This document shows, one piece after another, positions 19,813 to 23,128 of a stretch of 23,128 nucleotides of DNA. The stretch is from Elusimicrobiota bacterium. Its GTDB lineage: Bacteria > Elusimicrobiota > Elusimicrobia > UBA1565 > UBA9628. Position numbers and translations under genes: made by a program. The stretch covers positions 1 through 23,128 of the forward strand of contig DMMY01000018.1 in the NCBI GenBank assembly GCA_003452935.1, given 5' to 3'. The stretch's first letter is position 1. The number at the start of each line of letters is the position of its first letter. The notes under the pieces were generated by a model. It was not told the DNA's origin. It did not search any database and was given only the letters and a program-made list of their open reading frames with translations.

Positions 19813-22800
19813 CGCACCACCGCCATTTTCTTGATCACCTTGCCCGTCTGACTTTCGGGCCCGCCGCGCACCTTGACCATGAAAATGTAGACGCCTGAGG
19901 CGACCGGCGCTCCGCGGCTATTGGTCAGATCCCACGAGGCGTGATAGAGACCGGGGGACGGGGAGGTTATCTCCGAGCCCGGGATCTCCCGCACGAGCCG
20001 GCCCGCCACGTCGAAGACGGCGATCTGCGCCTCCAGGGGCGTCAGCGACGAGACAAACCGGAACGTCGCCGCGGAGCGCGCGGGATTGGGGAAGGCGAAC
20101 ACGGCGTTCTCGGGCAAGAGATCGAAGGATAATCCTATCGTGAATGTCTCCCCCTCCCTGAGCTCCACGTCCTTCATGGGGGTGTAGTCGAAACCGTCGA
20201 AAGCCCGAACCGAATACTTGCCGGGCAGCAAGTTGGGGATGACCCAGCGGCCGCCGGCCGAGACGCCGACCCGGCTTACCTGGCGGCCGGCGCGGAAAAG
20301 CTCGACGCGGGCATCGCTGAAACGAGGCAGGAATCCGCTGCCCGTGGCGGCGACGCCGGTGCCGGATGAACTCTGCAGCACTCCAGTCAGCGTAGAAAGA
20401 GTATAGGAGAGCGAGAGCACGAAATCAACATCCCAGGAGCCCATGACAATGCCGTCGAGCCACACCGAGCTGGCGATGTCATTGGCCGACCAAGTCGCCT
20501 GGACCTTGTAGGTCCCGACGCTCAAGCCGTCGAGAACGTAGCTCCCGGAGCCGTCGGCCAAGGTGAAGGCCGTCGCGGCCAGGGAGCCGTCATCGCGGAA
20601 GGCCTCCACGAGCACGGCCGTGATTCCTTCGCTGGAAACCTTGACCACGTGGCCCGTGATCTTGTTGACCGGCTGCGCGGTGGCCTGGGTCGTAGCGCCG
20701 TTGGACAAGGACGACCAGTTGCCGGAGTCGTCCCTGGTCCAAAGCCTTATGTAGTAGGTCGCGCCCGGAGACAATCCGGTCAGTTCACGCGCCTGGCCGC
20801 CGCCGGGCTCCACCATGCCCGTGGCTATGGCCACCTGGGCAAAGCCGGTGCTGTAAGCCACGGGCGTGAAGCTCGCGTACTGGATGCGGTATTCTCCGAG
20901 CAGTATCAGGCCGGAATTATCGTCGTCTCCCGGGGCCGTCCAGGTCAACGCGATGGTTCCCGGCACGGCCCCGCTGGAGGCGCTCAAGTCCGTCACCGCG
21001 GCGGGCGGGGTCGTATCCGAGAAGGTGAAGGTGGCCCCTTGCAGGAAAAAGTCTCCTGCGTTGGCCGGCCAGGCGTTGTCCGAGGCGCGCACGGCGATGA
21101 AGTAACTCGCGCCGTCGGCCAGGTTGGCCTGGAGCAGCGCCGACGGCAGCAACTCCCAGTCGGCCGTTCCCGCCGGCACGCTGGACACCGCCACGACCGA
21201 CCAATCGTCGGACCAGTTCCACCACCGGCCGTCCGAATTGCGCCGCAGGCGCACCTCGACCGCGGCTATATCGGAATTAGGCGCAGGGTCCGCCGCCGTC
21301 CCGGAAATATGCGGCAAGGACGAAACGGTGGAGTCCGGGGTCGGAACCATGACGCCCACGGTCGGAGTGGAGGCGTCGAAAATGAAGGCAGCGGTCGCGT
21401 ATTTCGCGGAATAGTTCCCGAGGGTATCGGATGCGCGGGCGACGACCTGATAAGCCGCGGCGTTGGCCCAGGATATGCCGGGCGGCAGGGTCCAGGTCCT
21501 GGTTCCGGCGGCCGGCATCCAGACGGGCGACGCCGCGTTGAAGGCGTCCGCCCCGTTCCAGTAAAACCCCCCGGGCGGAGACTGCTGGACGTTCACCTCG
21601 ACCCCCTGGAGCCCGAACCGGTCCTCCGCGGTGCCGGCCAGCGCGGCCAAGGATGAGACGAAGGCCGCCCCGGGCGCAGGCGCCAAGAGCGCGACCGCGG
21701 GTCCCGCCGTATCCTTGAGAACGTAGAAGGCGTCCACGAGAGTGGTGGTCGTTCCGGCCGCGTCCCACGCCCGCACCGATATATAATTGGTGCCGGCGGA
21801 GGTCAAGGCCGCGAAGTCCACGGGCCAATTCGTGACGTAGGCGGTGGAATTGACGACCGCCGCGATGTCGGTCCAAGGCAGGAGCGCGGCGTCGCCCGAA
21901 CCCTTGTTGAGGCTCGCGCTGTACTGGAAAGCGGCCAGGCCGCTGGAAGCGTCAAAGGCCTTTACGGCATAGGCCGCCCCGCCCGCGCCGCGCGGCGCAT
22001 CGTCTCCAGACTGGTTATCGACGAGCGCCGGCGCGGTCGTATCTTTCCTGACGTAAAAAGCGTCCGCGAGCGTTCTGGAGTTGCCGGCCGAATTAAAAAC
22101 CCGGACGGTTATGTAATTAGTGGCCGACTCCTCAAGCGCGTTGAACACCGAGGCAGGCAAGGACCAGGGCGCCGTCCAACTGTCCTGAGGGCTGATATTG
22201 GTGACGACGTCGGTGAACCCGATGATATCCGGCCCCGCCCCGCCCGTCACCGTGGCCGCCTTGACCTGGAATTTGCTCAAATGCGAGCCGCTGTCGTCCG
22301 TAAAATCTACGTTGTATAGGCCCGTGTTCGCCCCGCGCCAAACGTCGTCGCCGCCTTGACTGTTGATGATGGCGGGCAGAATAGCGAGCGTAACCGTGGA
22401 GGCCGAGGCCGCGTAGCCGCTGGAGATGTTGTCCCAATTGCGCGCATCCACGAAAAAGTAATAGGTGTTGCCCGCGTACAAGCCCGTCACGGTGGCGGCC
22501 AGGTTCGATCCGGCCGGCGTGGTGGAGAGGATGACGTTGCCCGCAAAACTGTTGGGATAAGCCGCGCCCGTGCTCAAGACCACGGTGTAGGTCGTCACGT
22601 TGAGGGGATTGCCGTTCGCGGACCACATGACCGTCATGGATGTCGCATACACGGCCGTGAAAGTCGAAGCGGCCGTGCCCGGCACGGCGGCCAGGGTGGC
22701 GGCGTTAAGCGTCGCGGCATAGCTGGTCGTGGCGCCCCACAGCGCCCCCGCCCTCAGGTAGTAGGTCGTGTTCGGAGTCAAAGCCGGGCTCAAGGCCGTC

Positions 22801-23128
22801 AAGAAGCCCGCGCCGCCGTCCGCCGTGACCGAGGAACTCAACACCCCCGTGAAGTTGACGTCGGTAGAGGCATCCAACTCGTAGCCGCCGCTCCCCACCG
22901 AAGTCCAGGACACGGTGATGCTGGAGACATGGACCGCTGAAATCCACGGCGCGCCGGGCGGCGGTTTGGGCGTCGCCAAGGTGGCGGTCGAGCCCAGGGC
23001 CGCGTACCCGCTGGAGGCATTGTCCCAATTCCGGGCGTCCACGAACAGATAGTAAGTGGTCTCGGCCACAAGACCGGTCAAAGTCGCAGCAGGGCCGCTT
23101 CCGGCCGGCACCGTGCTCAGGCTCACGT
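19809..23128 (-). CDS. Giant fibronectin-III surface protein with C-terminal FlgD/T9SS-like domain, 5' end outside the window
   Basis: At least 1,106 residues; the frame is open to the window edge, so the N-terminus is missing. The visible part starts with FN3-type domains containing a repeated FVDARNWDN-SSGYAA segment, then Big/Ig-like units with 'KDT..P' linkers, an FN3 (AVTDLSASSGAVPGTIALTW), a carboxypeptidase-regulatory-like domain (GSGSYVLDGLSVGTYKVQA), and a final domain of about 90 residues (FAFPNPARSAATFRF ... IAVFDVAGRLVREI ... SGVYIFMVKV). This last module is shared by FlgD-like Ig and type-IX sorting domains; which one is not clear. It is likely an adhesin or surface polymer and is the first visible gene of the envelope operon. 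Confidence 0.75.
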   Translation of the reverse strand, partial: VSLSTVPAGSGPAATLTGLVAETTYYLFVDARNWDNASSGYAALGSTATLATPKPPPGAPWISAVHVSSITVSWTSVGSGGYELDASTDVNFTGVLSSSVTADGGAGFLTALSPALTPNTTYYLRAGALWGATTSYAATLNAATLAAVPGTAASTFTAVYATSMTVMWSANGNPLNVTTYTVVLSTGAAYPNSFAGNVILSTTPAGSNLAATVTGLYAGNTYYFFVDARNWDNISSGYAASASTVTLAILPAIINSQGGDDVWRGANTGLYNVDFTDDSGSHLSKFQVKAATVTGGAGPDIIGFTDVVTNISPQDSWTAPWSLPASVFNALEESATNYITVRVFNSAGNSRTLADAFYVRKDTTAPALVDNQSGDDAPRGAGGAAYAVKAFDASSGLAAFQYSASLNKGSGDAALLPWTDIAAVVNSTAYVTNWPVDFAALTSAGTNYISVRAWDAAGTTTTLVDAFYVLKDTAGPAVALLAPAPGAAFVSSLAALAGTAEDRFGLQGVEVNVQQSPPGGFYWNGADAFNAASPVWMPAAGTRTWTLPPGISWANAAAYQVVARASDTLGNYSAKYATAAFIFDASTPTVGVMVPTPDSTVSSLPHISGTAADPAPNSDIAAVEVRLRRNSDGRWWNWSDDWSVVAVSSVPAGTADWELLPSALLQANLADGASYFIAVRASDNAWPANAGDFFLQGATFTFSDTTPPAAVTDLSASSGAVPGTIALTWTAPGDDDNSGLILLGEYRIQYASFTPVAYSTGFAQVAIATGMVEPGGGQARELTGLSPGATYYIRLWTRDDSGNWSSLSNGATTQATAQPVNKITGHVVKVSSEGITAVLVEAFRDDGSLAATAFTLADGSGSYVLDGLSVGTYKVQATWSANDIASSVWLDGIVMGSWDVDFVLSLSYTLSTLTGVLQSSSGTGVAATGSGFLPRFSDARVELFRAGRQVSRVGVSAGGRWVIPNLLPGKYSVRAFDGFDYTPMKDVELREGETFTIGLSFDLLPENAVFAFPNPARSAATFRFVSSLTPLEAQIAVFDVAGRLVREIPGSEITSPSPGLYHASWDLTNSRGAPVASGVYIFMVKVRGGPESQTGKVIKKMAVVR

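Noticed and set aside
18610..19851. 413-codon plus-strand frame, and another at 20649-21656
   Set aside because: Antisense shadows of the CARDB and FN3 genes, for the same reason.
1..23128. CRISPR array, rRNA or insertion sequence
   Set aside because: No regularly spaced direct repeats, no rRNA-like segment and no transposase frame were seen on either strand.

Overview
The window looks like part of a bacterial chromosome, probably Gram-negative with an outer membrane: it has an exported beta-barrel, lipoproteins and OmpA-type peptidoglycan anchors. The right half is GC-rich and has the style of Elusimicrobiota or a similar deep lineage, with giant fibronectin-III surface proteins ending in a FlgD/T9SS-like Ig module. 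That assignment is inference from protein style only. The left half (1 to about 10,800) is visibly lower in GC, except for a Fic gene, and is accessory DNA.

Layout. (1) 1-6,933: minus-strand accessory genes. Between 4,932 and 6,545 lie four recognisable integron attC sites, each sitting between small hypothetical genes, so this is a cassette array with no integrase in view. Left of it are a GT39-type glycosyltransferase with a TPR tail, a small lipoprotein and several small membrane or hypothetical proteins; two of the membrane proteins are paralogues. (2) 7,156-10,847: a 3.5-kb insertion bounded by two copies of the 3' part of tRNA-Ala(GGC) plus its terminator, held in an ungapped direct repeat at an offset of 3,541 bp. 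It carries a Fic AMP-transferase-type gene behind a two-unit operator array, three unrecognised small genes and a truncated orphan receiver domain, but no integrase. (3) 10,797-10,872: the intact tRNA-Ala, transcribed leftwards.

(4) 10,988-15,376: a tightly overlapping plus-strand operon, the most striking part of the window. Its first gene encodes a signal peptide, a FliF-RBM3-like periplasmic domain, one membrane helix and then FliG middle and C-terminal domains, so ring and rotor are one polypeptide. It is followed by MotA, two consecutive different MotB-like proteins with OmpA domains, and a periplasmic TPR protein. No other flagellar gene is present in the window. I infer a minimal ion-driven rotary or force-generating machine that is not a conventional flagellum.

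(5) 15,364-23,128: a minus-strand operon running toward the motor operon and overlapping its last gene tail-to-tail by 13 bp. It encodes a giant fibronectin-III surface protein (incomplete at the window edge), a CARDB/PrcB-like exported protein, a FecR-domain protein and an outer-membrane beta-barrel. These are cell-envelope or surface proteins and could be clients or partners of the motor, but only proximity supports that.
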